Below, piece after piece: positions 6,083 through 13,965 of a stretch of DNA of 14,395 bases. The notes beneath the pieces were generated by a model. The model ran no database searches. It was not told the DNA's origin and saw only the letters and a program-made list of their open reading frames with translations. Origin of the DNA: Croceicoccus sp. (GTDB lineage Bacteria > Pseudomonadota > Alphaproteobacteria > Sphingomonadales > Sphingomonadaceae); assembly GCA_029936705.1 (NCBI GenBank), contig JAPYSD010000036.1:1-14395 (forward strand), in the 5' to 3' direction. Position 1 is the stretch's first letter; each line of letters opens with the position of its first letter. The position numbers and the translations under genes are program-made.

Positions 6083-6363
6083 CGATGACAAACTCGATCA
6101 ATCCGGCGGCGCCCAGCGTCGTCCCGAAGTCCGCTCCGTCGGGCATGGCCGCCCTTGATGGGGGCGACTTCATGAAGCTCATGACCGTTCAGCTTCAGAA
6201 TCAGGACCCGTTCGATCCGGTCGATAACACCGAGATGCTCGCGCAAATGGCGCAGTTCACTCAGCTGGCGAATTCGAGCGAGATGGCCAGCACTCTCGAG
6301 CAGATCCGCGACAGGCTGGACCTGATCGCGTCCCAGTCTTCCACCGCTACGACCCAGGAGTAA
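6079..6363 (+). CDS. flgD: Short hook-capping protein FlgD
   Basis: FlgD forms the temporary cap on which hook subunits assemble. The 94-residue product contains the conserved N-terminal FlgD region: LDGGDFMKLMTVQLQNQDPF (about residues 26-45), then DPVDNTEMLAQMAQFTQLA and a terminal helix (EQIRDRLDLIASQ). Classic FlgD is above 200 residues and has C-terminal Tudor-like and fibronectin-like domains that are absent here. The frame ends cleanly and the AGGAG overlapping its stop leads directly into flgE, so this looks like a natural short form rather than a broken gene. It is coupled to flgC by an ATGA overlap. Confidence 0.93.
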   Translation: MTMTNSINPAAPSVVPKSAPSGMAALDGGDFMKLMTVQLQNQDPFDPVDNTEMLAQMAQFTQLANSSEMASTLEQIRDRLDLIASQSSTATTQE

Positions 6364-6369
6364 ATCGCA

Positions 6370-7176
6370 ATGTCCTTCTATACCTCGCTGAGCGGCCTGC
6401 GGAATGCGCAGTCCGACATGGGCGTTGTGGCGCATAATATCGCCAACGCCGAAACCAACGGTTTCAAGAAATCTGACACCAATTTCGCTGACCTCATGGC
6501 GAGCTCGGCCAATTCCGATCCGCGCATGATGATCGGCATCGGCTCCGCTGTGGAATCGATCACGCAGGACTTCGACATGGGTCCGGTGGAACAGACAGGT
6601 TCGGCGCTCGACCTGGTCATCACCGGTGACGGGTTCTTCGCCACTTCGTCGATTGGCGATGGGTCCGTGCTCTATACGCGCAACGGCGGCTTCTCGCTGG
6701 ATGGTGCCGGCAACATTCAGGACGGTCAGAACAATGTTCTGCAGATCTTCGCTCCTGGCGCCGATCCCGCAGTCGACGCTCCCGTCAATGCGGTTGTGCC
6801 GATGACGAACGCGGCAGGCTCCGAATATGCCGGTGTAACCGTCAACAAGGACGGCTCGATGGTCGTATCCTATGCCGATGGCAGCAGCGAGCCGCTCGGC
6901 AGGGTCGCGATCGCCAGCTTCGTTCAGCCCACCGGTCTTCGTCAGGAAGGTCAGACCAAGTGGAGTGCGACCGGCATTTCCGGGAACCCTGCATTCGGTG
7001 CACCGGGTACCGGGCGTTTCGGCGGCGTTCTCTCGGGCGCGATCGAGCGTTCGAACGTCGACCTGTCGGAAGAGCTGGTGAACCTGATCACGGCCCAGCG
7101 CTATTTCCAGGCGAACGCGAAGGCCATCGATACGGCCAGTCAGATCAGCCAGACCGTCATCAATCTGAGAACCTGA
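6370..7176 (+). CDS. flgE: Flagellar hook protein FlgE (short form)
   Basis: The hook subunit, exported and polymerised under FlgD. The N-terminus matches FlgE (MSFYTSLSGLRNAQSDMGVV, then AHNIANAETNGFKKSDTNFA). The middle has the shared rod/hook motif LDLVITGDGFFATSS (about residues 80-94) and LYTRNGGFSLDGAGNIQD. The C-terminus has ELVNLITAQRYFQANAKAID followed by TASQISQTVINLRT, which is FlgE-like rather than FlgF- or FlgG-like. At 268 residues it is far shorter than standard FlgE (about 400 or more), so the outer D2/D3 domains appear to be missing. AGGAG stands nine bases before the ATG. Position after flgD supports FlgE, although a rod-like paralogue cannot be fully excluded. Confidence 0.87.
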   Translation: MSFYTSLSGLRNAQSDMGVVAHNIANAETNGFKKSDTNFADLMASSANSDPRMMIGIGSAVESITQDFDMGPVEQTGSALDLVITGDGFFATSSIGDGSVLYTRNGGFSLDGAGNIQDGQNNVLQIFAPGADPAVDAPVNAVVPMTNAAGSEYAGVTVNKDGSMVVSYADGSSEPLGRVAIASFVQPTGLRQEGQTKWSATGISGNPAFGAPGTGRFGGVLSGAIERSNVDLSEELVNLITAQRYFQANAKAIDTASQISQTVINLRT

Positions 7177-7177
7177 T

Positions 7178-7921
7178 ATGGACCGGCTGATCTATAGCGC
7201 GGTCTCGGGCATGAGCGCTTCGATGGTCCAGCAGCGGGCCATCGCAAGCAATATGGCGAATGCACAGACCTCGGGTTTCAAGGCGGAGATCCTGGATGCC
7301 CGGCCGGTTACGCTGAAAGGCGGGCCGGTCGAGCTGAGGGCGATGAACCGGACAGAGGTGCGCGGCGCGTCCATGACTGACGGGTCGGTAACTGAAACTG
7401 GCGGCCCGCTCGACATCGCGATGCAAGGCAATGTGATGCTTGCCGTCCAGTCGCTCGACGGCAGTGAAGTCTACACCCGGCGAGGCGACCTCTCGATTAC
7501 GGCAATGGGTGTCCTGCAGACTGGTGACGGACTGCCGGTCATGGGCGCCGGCGGTCCGATAACGGTTCCGGTCGGCGGCGATATCGCCATCGCGCCAGAT
7601 GGCGGCGTAATGCTTGCGGATCCTCAGGACCCTCAGGCGGCACCCGTCCAGATCGACCGCATCAAACTTGCGAACGCGGCTGGCACGGACATCGCGAAGG
7701 GCCTGGACGGGCAGTTTCGTGTTCGTGGTGGCGGAGTTTTGCCTGAAGACCTCGATGCCAAGGTGATCACCGGCTCGCTCGAGCAATCCAATGTCACGAC
7801 TTCCGAGGTGCTGGTCGAGATGATCGAAGCCCAGCGCCTTTTCGACATTCGTACCAACGTCGTTTCGACCGCACGTGATCTCGATGAGAGCAGCGCGCGG
7901 CTGATGCGCATCGATCGCTGA
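7178..7921 (+). CDS. flgF: Flagellar proximal rod protein FlgF
   Basis: A 247-residue rod subunit. It opens with MDRLIYSAVSGMSASMVQQR followed by AIASNMANAQTSGFKAEI, the FlgF/FlgG-type N-terminus. The central motif is PLDIAMQGNVMLAVQSLDGS, then VYTRRGDLSITAMGVLQTGD. It ends with EVLVEMIEAQRLFDIRTNVV and STARDLDESSARLMRID. The start is one base after the flgE stop without a strong ribosome site, so translation is probably coupled. The order flgE-flgF-flgG fixes its identity. Confidence 0.95.
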   Translation: MDRLIYSAVSGMSASMVQQRAIASNMANAQTSGFKAEILDARPVTLKGGPVELRAMNRTEVRGASMTDGSVTETGGPLDIAMQGNVMLAVQSLDGSEVYTRRGDLSITAMGVLQTGDGLPVMGAGGPITVPVGGDIAIAPDGGVMLADPQDPQAAPVQIDRIKLANAAGTDIAKGLDGQFRVRGGGVLPEDLDAKVITGSLEQSNVTTSEVLVEMIEAQRLFDIRTNVVSTARDLDESSARLMRIDR

Positions 7922-7935
7922 AGGAAAGCTGATCC

Positions 7936-8724
7936 ATGCCTAGTTCTGCACTCCATGTCGCCCGCACGGGACTCGAAGCTCAGGATGCGCGTATGCGCGT
8001 CACCGCGAACAACCTTGCCAATATCGGCACGACCGGCTTCAAGAAAGACCGGGCCAACTTCGCCACCCTCGCCTACCAGGCAGCGCGTGTCGCCGGTCAG
8101 CAAAGCTCGGTAAACACCCAGTATGCTGAAGGGCTGAATCTGGGCACCGGTGTCCAGGTTCAATCGACGAGCCGGATCGTGACGCAAGGCACGCTCAACT
8201 CGACGGATAACGCTCTCGACCTCGCTCTCGACGGCGATGGCTACTTCCAGGTCGAGATGCCCGACGGACAGATGGGCTACACGCGCGCCGGCAATTTCAC
8301 GCGTTCTGCCGAAGGGATGATCGTGACGTCACAGGGTTATCCCGTGCAGCCTCAGATCAACATTCCCGAAGGCGCGACGTCGATCACGATTTCGACGGAT
8401 GGAACGGTTTCGGCAATGGTCGACGGGGATGCGGCGCCGGTCGAGCTCGGCCAGCTTACGATCGCGAGTTTCGCCAACGCGGGCGGCCTGCAGCCGCTTT
8501 CGGGCAACTTCCTTCAGGAAACCGCCGGCAGTGGCCCGGTAATTCTTGGAATCGCCGGTGAAGAAGGACGCGGCAATGTCCAGCAGGGCATGCTGGAAGG
8601 TTCCAATGTGAACGTCGTGCAGGAGCTGGTCGACATGATCGAAACGCAGCGCGCTTACGAGATCAATTCGAAGATGATCTCGTCGGTGGACGAAATGCTG
8701 CGCAACGCGAACCAGACGCTCTAA
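7936..8724 (+). CDS. flgG: Flagellar distal rod protein FlgG
   Basis: A 262-residue subunit of the distal rod, the drive shaft that passes through the P and L rings; the length is normal for the family. Motifs seen: SSALHVARTGLEAQDARMRV and TANNLANIGTTGFKKDRANF at the N-terminus, NALDLALDGDGYFQVEMPDG with YTRAGNFTRSAEGMIV in the middle, and QELVDMIETQRAYEINSKMI with SSVDEMLRNANQTL at the end. AAGGAAAG stands seven bases before the ATG. It lies between flgF and flgH as in most flagellar operons. Confidence 0.98.
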   Translation: MPSSALHVARTGLEAQDARMRVTANNLANIGTTGFKKDRANFATLAYQAARVAGQQSSVNTQYAEGLNLGTGVQVQSTSRIVTQGTLNSTDNALDLALDGDGYFQVEMPDGQMGYTRAGNFTRSAEGMIVTSQGYPVQPQINIPEGATSITISTDGTVSAMVDGDAAPVELGQLTIASFANAGGLQPLSGNFLQETAGSGPVILGIAGEEGRGNVQQGMLEGSNVNVVQELVDMIETQRAYEINSKMISSVDEMLRNANQTL

Positions 8725-8728
8725 CGTC

Positions 8729-9382
8729 ATGCGGGGGATCATCATCGCCGCGGCAATCAGCCTCGCTTGCGCCGGTACGGCGCAAGCGCAGGACGAAGAT
8801 GCATTTTATGAGCCGGCGATGCCCTTGCCGCCTCCGCCTCCGGCGAACAACGGCGGCATCTTCCAGCCCTCGAACGGTTATACTGGCCTGTACGAGGGCA
8901 CTCGCGCTCATCGAGTTGGCGACCTTGTGACGATCCTGCTCATCGAAAGGACGACCACCTCGAAGTCGGTGCAGTCCGAGACCGATCGAAGCGGAAGCGT
9001 GGCTCTGTTTCCGCCGTTGACGGGACCGTTCGCTTTTCTTTCGCCGAGTGACCTTAAAGCTTCCGGCAGAGGGTCGTTCAATGGAGAGGGCAGCGCGGGC
9101 CAGTCCAGTTCGCTGGCGACCTCGCTTGCCGTCACCATCGTCGATGTGCGTCCCAACGGGACCGCGCGAGTACAGGGGGAAAAGCGAATGCTGCTGAGCC
9201 AGGGTGATGAATGGGTCCGCTTTAGCGGCATCATTCGCCTGGCAGATGTCGATGCCGAGAACACGGTTCTCTCGAGCCGCGTAGCTGATGCCTATGTCGA
9301 GTATTCCGGCAAGGGCTCGCTGCAGCGTTCGAGCAGACCCGGTTGGCTCACTCGCTTCTTCTCAATCATCAGCCCGTTCTGA
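8729..9382 (+). CDS. flgH: Flagellar L-ring protein FlgH with atypical N-terminus
   Basis: FlgH forms the L ring in the outer membrane around the rod. The 217-residue product shows family motifs: GLYEGTRAHRVGDLVTILLI (about residues 53-72), VTIVDVRPNGTARVQGEKRM in the core, and GIIRLADVDAENTVLSSRVA with DAYVEYSGKGSLQRSSRPGW towards the C-terminus. FlgH is normally a lipoprotein, but the signal peptide here (MRGIIIAAAISLACAGTAQA) has SLAC instead of a good L-x-G-C lipobox and offers a clean signal peptidase I site after AQA. It may therefore be unlipidated or use a poor lipobox. The start follows the flgG stop by four bases. Confidence 0.95.
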   Translation: MRGIIIAAAISLACAGTAQAQDEDAFYEPAMPLPPPPPANNGGIFQPSNGYTGLYEGTRAHRVGDLVTILLIERTTTSKSVQSETDRSGSVALFPPLTGPFAFLSPSDLKASGRGSFNGEGSAGQSSSLATSLAVTIVDVRPNGTARVQGEKRMLLSQGDEWVRFSGIIRLADVDAENTVLSSRVADAYVEYSGKGSLQRSSRPGWLTRFFSIISPF

Positions 9383-9392
9383 GGACCCCCCG

Positions 9393-10499
9393 ATGCGACG
9401 TATCTTCACTCTTATCGCGATGGCACTGACCGTGATCAGCGGCATGACGGCCGTTCCGGCGCAAGCAGAGCGCGTGCGTGATCTCGGCCAGTTCCAAGGC
9501 GTGAGATCGAACCAGCTGACCGGCTACGGCATCGTCGTAGGTTTGCCGGGCACCGGTGACGACAATCTCGAATACGTGACCCAGGCCATGAAAGGCGTAT
9601 CGGGCCGGATGGGACTGCAGCTTCCGCCGGGCGTTCAGCCAAGTCTGAAGAACGCTGCGGCGGTGATCGTGACCGCGGACCTCCCTGCCTTTGCGAAACC
9701 GGGTCAGCGTATCGATGTCACGGTCTCGACGATGGGCAAGGCGAAATCCTTGCGCGGCGGCGCGCTGATCTTGACGCCTCTCTACGGAGCGGACGGTCAG
9801 ATCTACGCCATGGCCCAGGGCAATCTGGCCGTGGGCGGACTTGGCGTATCGGCCGCAGACGGTTCGCGGGTAACGGTGAATGTGCCGACCGTCGGCCGTA
9901 TAGCTGATGGCGGCAGTGTCGAGCGTTCGGTTGGTACAGGTTTCGAAGATGCGGCGATCGTTCGCTACAACCTCTTCACGGCCGACTTCCTGACAGCCAA
10001 CAGGGTTCGTGATGCGATCAACGGCATGCTGCCGGGGACCGCGTCGGTCGAGGATGGTGTGACGCTGGCGCTTCGTCTTCCGCCGGGCGCTGACCGGCGG
10101 GCCAGCTTGATGGCATCCATCGAGATGCTTGACGTGAACCCGGCTGAGACTGCGGCCAAGGTTGTAGTGAATTCGCGCACCGGCACCGTCGTGATCAATA
10201 GCGCCGTGCGTCTCTCGCCGGCCGCGATCAGCCACGGCACCCTGACAGTGCGCATTGATGAGAATCCGATGGTGGTGCAGCCTGGTCCGTTTTCGGATGG
10301 CCGGACGGCTTACGAGCCGAGCAGCGATATCTCGATCGAGCAGGAAGGCGGGCGTGTAGCCTTGTTCGAGCCGGGCGCGTCGCTGTCTGAAATCGTGGAT
10401 GCGCTGAACCTCTTGGGGGTCGGTGCATCTGATCTCGTGGCGATCCTGGAAGCCCTGAAACAGGCGGGCGCGCTCAAAGCCGAGATGGTGATCTTGTGA
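9393..10499 (+). CDS. flgI: Flagellar P-ring protein FlgI
   Basis: FlgI forms the periplasmic P ring at the peptidoglycan layer, helped by FlgA. The 368-residue length is typical. A Sec signal peptide is evident (MRRIFTLIAMALTVISGMTA, cut after VPAQA). The mature part opens with the highly conserved ERVRDLGQFQGVRSNQLTGY, then GIVVGLPGTGDDN. Other family motifs are KNAAAVIVTADLPAFAKPGQ, VNSRTGTVVINSAVRLSPAA and the C-terminal DLVAILEALKQAGALKAEMV. The ATG at 9393 has GAGGA close upstream, overlapping the flgH stop. An upstream in-frame ATG at 9288 would lie inside flgH and place a non-signal extension before the signal peptide. Confidence 0.98.
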   Translation: MRRIFTLIAMALTVISGMTAVPAQAERVRDLGQFQGVRSNQLTGYGIVVGLPGTGDDNLEYVTQAMKGVSGRMGLQLPPGVQPSLKNAAAVIVTADLPAFAKPGQRIDVTVSTMGKAKSLRGGALILTPLYGADGQIYAMAQGNLAVGGLGVSAADGSRVTVNVPTVGRIADGGSVERSVGTGFEDAAIVRYNLFTADFLTANRVRDAINGMLPGTASVEDGVTLALRLPPGADRRASLMASIEMLDVNPAETAAKVVVNSRTGTVVINSAVRLSPAAISHGTLTVRIDENPMVVQPGPFSDGRTAYEPSSDISIEQEGGRVALFEPGASLSEIVDALNLLGVGASDLVAILEALKQAGALKAEMVIL

Positions 10500-10786
10500 C
10501 GATGCATATCAAATCTGTTGCAGCTGGCCTGCCCTTGGCAGCTAAGACTGATGGAAGGGCTGGCCTGAAAGAGGCGGCCGAAGGATTCGAGGCGATCTTC
10601 CTTCGCCAGATGCTGGCCTCTGCTCGTCAGACGAATTTCGGGTCGGACCTGTTCGACAGCAGCGGTTCGGACACGTTTCGTCAGATGCGCGATGATGCGT
10701 TTGCCGAGATGGCTGCCGATCGCGGGGTGCTGGGTCTTTCCAAGATGATCGAGGCGCAGCTCGCGCGCCACATGCCGCAGGAGTAA
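10496..10786 (+). CDS. flgJ: Rod-binding protein FlgJ (N-terminal domain only)
   Basis: A 96-residue protein matching the rod-binding domain of FlgJ: LKEAAEGFEAIFLRQMLASA (about residues 24-43), then DTFRQMRDDAFAEMAADRGV and LGLSKMIEAQLARHM. The domain acts as a cap or scaffold for rod assembly. The C-terminal muramidase domain of enterobacterial FlgJ is absent, and the separate SLT enzyme at 1829-2668 probably takes that role. The GTG start at 10496 overlaps the flgI stop (GTGA); an in-frame ATG at 10502 is an alternative start. Confidence 0.95.
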   Translation: MTMHIKSVAAGLPLAAKTDGRAGLKEAAEGFEAIFLRQMLASARQTNFGSDLFDSSGSDTFRQMRDDAFAEMAADRGVLGLSKMIEAQLARHMPQE

Positions 10787-10792
10787 CCGCAG

Positions 10793-12130
10793 ATGGCATC
10801 CGACCTCATTTCGATCGCCAAGAGCGGCACGAAGGCTGCGCGAGTGGCCCTCGACATCACCGCTCATAATATCGCGAATGCGTCGACCGACGGATATGTC
10901 CGCCGCTCAGCAAAGACCGAAGAGCTCGTCGCCCCCGGTCCGATCGGCAGCATCAACAACGTCAGCCTTTCCGGTGTTCGCGTTGGAGGGATCGTTCGCA
11001 ATGCGGACCAGTTCCGGCTTTCCGAAGTGCGCCGCACAACGGCTGATGTCTCGCGCGCCGATGCCGAGGTAGGCGGGCTTCAGAAGATTGAAGCGGCAAT
11101 TGAGAGCAGCGGGATCTATGACGGTATAGTCGGGTTCGAAAGCGCGCTGCAGCATCTGGCGGCTGATCCTGTCGATCCGGCGCTGCGGGCCGCCGCCATC
11201 GAAGCTGCGCGCGCAGTGGCGAGCAATTTCAACATTGCCGACAATGGCCTGAAGGCAGTTGGCGATGGGGTGCGCTTCGAAGCTGGTGAGGCCATCAGCA
11301 ACGTCAATGTTCTCACGCAAGAAATTGCGAGGGTGAACGTGAAGATGACGCGTGCACCAGAAGGGTCGAGCGATCAGATTGCCCTCCTGGACCGCCGAGA
11401 CCAGCTCTTGAAGGAACTGGCCGGCGAGGTCGGTATTTCGACAAGCGTCGATGCGAACAACATGGTCGAAGTGCGTATTGGCAGCGCCACCGGACCGGTT
11501 CTCGTTTCCCAAGGAACCGGGGCAACAATGTCCATGCTGCAGGGCGCGGACGGCACGATTTCATTCGAAGTTGATGGCGCTGCCGTATCGGTGGCGTCTG
11601 GCTCTTTGGCCGGGCATGAGCAGGCGCTGGATGAGGTGGCCGCCATGCAGGTGGACCTCGACAATCTCGCCATGGCAATGGCTGGTGCGGTGAATACGGC
11701 GCAGGCCAATGGCAGCGCGCTCGATGGAACCGCGGGCGTTGCGCTGTTTGCGGGTACGGGTGCGGGAAATCTCGCATTGGCCTTCGAAGATGGTGCTTTG
11801 CTGGCGACGGCGCCGGCAGGCGCGGTCGCTGGGAGCCGTGATCCGGGAAATCTCGATGCGATGTCGGCCGCGCTTGAAACAGACGGGATCGCTGCAGGCG
11901 CTGACAAGATCCTGTTCGACGTGTCAGCGACGGTCAAAGGCCGGACTGTCACCCGCGATACGCTGGCGCTGATTGCCGACAATGCGACGGTCGCGCTGCA
12001 AGCTCAGGCTGGCGTCGACCTGGACGCGGAGGCGGTGAACCTCGTCCGCTTCCAGCAGGCGTTTCAGGCGTCTGGCCGGGTCATGCAGGTTGCCAGTGAC
12101 CTCTTCGACACAATTATCGGAATCAGGTGA
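10793..12130 (+). CDS. flgK: Hook-filament junction protein FlgK (HAP1)
   Basis: The first junction protein between hook and filament, 445 residues (enterobacterial FlgK is about 547). The N-terminal motif SGTKAARVALDITAHNIANA (about residues 11-30), followed by STDGYVRRS, is typical. The middle contains the long FlgK helical region (ALLDRRDQLLKELAGEVGIS, then VDANNMVEVRIG). The end, DLDAEAVNLVRFQQAFQASG followed by RVMQVASDLFDTIIGI, is the D0 helix. The shorter middle suggests a reduced outer domain. AGGAG stands nine bases before the ATG and overlaps the flgJ stop. Export probably uses the FlgN-like chaperone at 2742-3068. Confidence 0.96.
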   Translation: MASDLISIAKSGTKAARVALDITAHNIANASTDGYVRRSAKTEELVAPGPIGSINNVSLSGVRVGGIVRNADQFRLSEVRRTTADVSRADAEVGGLQKIEAAIESSGIYDGIVGFESALQHLAADPVDPALRAAAIEAARAVASNFNIADNGLKAVGDGVRFEAGEAISNVNVLTQEIARVNVKMTRAPEGSSDQIALLDRRDQLLKELAGEVGISTSVDANNMVEVRIGSATGPVLVSQGTGATMSMLQGADGTISFEVDGAAVSVASGSLAGHEQALDEVAAMQVDLDNLAMAMAGAVNTAQANGSALDGTAGVALFAGTGAGNLALAFEDGALLATAPAGAVAGSRDPGNLDAMSAALETDGIAAGADKILFDVSATVKGRTVTRDTLALIADNATVALQAQAGVDLDAEAVNLVRFQQAFQASGRVMQVASDLFDTIIGIR

Positions 12131-12138
12131 GACCGGAC

Positions 12139-13056
12139 ATGATTATAGGAAACAGCACGCGCGCCTTCTATGAACGAGGGCTGCAGTCGATGACGAGAAA
12201 CCGGGGCGATGTCGAAAAGCTGCAGCAGCAGCTTGCGACGGGCAACAGGCTCGAGCGCTCCTCTGATGACCCGATTGCCGCTTCGCGTTTGCGTTCGCTT
12301 TCTCGGATGGAACGGTTGGGCGAGGTCAACGAACTGAAGACAGGACGTGCCTCGGCAGACCTCAGTCTTGCTGATGTGGCCTTGCAGGATGTCTCTGACC
12401 TCTTGGTCCGGGTTCAGGAATTGACGGTTCAGGCGGGATCGGAATCGCTTGGCGACGAGCAGCGCAAGTCGATCGGCATCGAGGTGAACGAGATCTACAA
12501 GCAGCTGGTCTCGGTTGCCAACTCGAAGGACATGGGCGGTCACGCGCTCTTCGGCGGTGAAGCAACGACCGACGCCTATGCCTTGGATGGTGCCGGTAAT
12601 CCGCTTTATATCGGCAATGGGACGGCGGGTCGCCTGGATCTCGGTGATGGCCAGATCGTGGATCGATCGCTGACCGGTCCGCAGGTTTTCGACTATGACG
12701 TCGGCGGCACGCCGATGAATATTCTCCAGGTGGTGAAGGACTTGGCGGTCGCGCTGGCTGGCGGCGCCGCCGATTCCGCGGCGGCCGCTCGCGACGCTCT
12801 CCCTGCGCTCTCAGCAGGGCTGGAGAATGTGACCAGCAATCAGACCGTTCTCGGGGCGCGGCTCGTCTGGATCGACTTCGTGACGGCTCGTCACGAGGAG
12901 CTGGGCGAACAGCGAGCCGAGGAACAGAAGAATGTCGGTTCCGCAGACATCGCGGAAACCGTGACGAAACTGCAGGAAACGCTGACCGTCTTGGAAGCCA
13001 GCCAAGCAAGCTTTGCGAAGGTCCAGTCGCTCAGCCTCTTCAATCATATCCGCTGA
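12139..13056 (+). CDS. flgL: Hook-filament junction protein FlgL (HAP3)
   Basis: The second junction protein, related to flagellin, about 305 residues from this start. The N-terminal helix reads MIIGNSTRAFYERGLQSMTR, then EKLQQQLATGNRLERSSDDP, a flagellin-family signature. The C-terminal helix is DIAETVTKLQETLTVLEASQ followed by ASFAKVQSLSLFNHI. I prefer the ATG at 12139 because AGGTGAG lies at a proper distance and the N-terminus then matches other FlgL proteins. The GTG at 12127, overlapping the flgK stop, would add four residues and is the alternative. Confidence 0.95.
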   Translation: MIIGNSTRAFYERGLQSMTRNRGDVEKLQQQLATGNRLERSSDDPIAASRLRSLSRMERLGEVNELKTGRASADLSLADVALQDVSDLLVRVQELTVQAGSESLGDEQRKSIGIEVNEIYKQLVSVANSKDMGGHALFGGEATTDAYALDGAGNPLYIGNGTAGRLDLGDGQIVDRSLTGPQVFDYDVGGTPMNILQVVKDLAVALAGGAADSAAAARDALPALSAGLENVTSNQTVLGARLVWIDFVTARHEELGEQRAEEQKNVGSADIAETVTKLQETLTVLEASQASFAKVQSLSLFNHIR

Positions 13057-13098
13057 GCGTTCGCGCAGCCCTTCCCTAGGCAAGATCGAAAGAGTCTC

Positions 13099-13962
13099 AT
13101 GTTTGCTGCAATCGGAATTGTGATCCTTATCGTCATGGTGTTTGGCGGTTTCGCCATCACCGGGGGTGCGCTGGGCCCAGTGCTGCATGCCCTGCCCCAC
13201 GAGATGCTGATCATTGGCGGCGCAGCGGTCGGTGCAATCGTAGCCGGTAACTCGATGCATGAGCTCAAGGCACTGGGCAAAGGCCTCGGGAAGGTCTTCA
13301 AGGGGCCGCGGCATAACAAGGAAGATCACATCGACGCGATCGCCCTTACGACCAAGCTCATGAAGATGATGAAAACCGAAGGGGCCGTGTCCGTCGAAAA
13401 GCATGTGAGCGAACCGGACACGTCGCCGATTTTCTCGGAATATCCGCGGCTTCTGGCGAACAAGCCCTTGGTCGGACTGATCTGCGATACATTGAACTTG
13501 ATGGTCATCTCGACGGGTACGCTGGAAAATCATGCCATCGAAGACATCATGGACAATGCAATGAAGACGCATTTCCATGATATGGCCGAGCCGCAGCACG
13601 CACTACAGAGCCTGGCAGACGCTCTTCCCGCGTTGGGGATCGTGGCAGCTGTTCTGGGCGTCGTTAAGACGATGGGTTCGATTGATCAGCCGCCGGAAAT
13701 TCTCGGCGCCATGATCGGGTCGGCGCTGGTCGGGACGTTCCTTGGCGTGCTGCTGGCCTATGGTGTGGTGGGTCCGCTCGCAGGGCGGCTGAAGCAGATC
13801 AACGAGCAGGATGAGCAGATCTTTCACGCGGTGAAGCAAGTCGTGATGGCGAGCCATCAGGGCTGGTCGCAGGCGCTGGTCGTGGAGAGCGCGAGGTCTG
13901 GTCTCGGACACGCAGTGCGGCCCGGGCAGATCGAACTACTCGACGCGATGCGAGGTCGTTAG
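13099..13962 (+). CDS. motA: Flagellar stator protein MotA
   Basis: The canonical stator subunit, which with MotB forms the ion channel that turns the rotor. The 287-residue product has four membrane segments: about residues 3-20, 35-51, 175-194 and 203-226. A large cytoplasmic loop between helices 2 and 3 contains EYPRLLANKPLVGLICDTLN (about 114-133), the region that touches FliG. Pro177 (ALPALG) and Pro226 (VGPLAG) match the two conserved functional prolines. AAAGAG stands four bases before the ATG. It follows flgL after 42 bases with no visible promoter or terminator, so it may share the flgB transcript. It is clearly different from the reduced MotA-like protein at 4380-5117. Confidence 0.97.
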   Translation: MFAAIGIVILIVMVFGGFAITGGALGPVLHALPHEMLIIGGAAVGAIVAGNSMHELKALGKGLGKVFKGPRHNKEDHIDAIALTTKLMKMMKTEGAVSVEKHVSEPDTSPIFSEYPRLLANKPLVGLICDTLNLMVISTGTLENHAIEDIMDNAMKTHFHDMAEPQHALQSLADALPALGIVAAVLGVVKTMGSIDQPPEILGAMIGSALVGTFLGVLLAYGVVGPLAGRLKQINEQDEQIFHAVKQVVMASHQGWSQALVVESARSGLGHAVRPGQIELLDAMRGR

Positions 13963-13965
13963 GCC

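Noticed and set aside
7681..7696. TGGCAC followed by a weak -12-like sequence inside flgF
   Set aside because: The -12 element does not match TTGC, and the site is deep within a coding region without a gene start nearby.
9369..10235. 288-codon open frame on the minus strand
   Set aside because: It is fully antisense to flgI, which is unmistakable on the plus strand. The translated product is rich in Arg and His, typical of a shadow frame.
13057..13098. Gap between flgL and motA checked for a promoter or terminator
   Set aside because: It is only 42 bases long, with no sigma-54 or sigma-28 match and no hairpin followed by a T run; only the motA ribosome site is apparent.
12811..13599. 262-codon minus-strand open frame across flgL and motA
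   Set aside because: It spans two real plus-strand genes and their gap, with no plausible domain or ribosome site.
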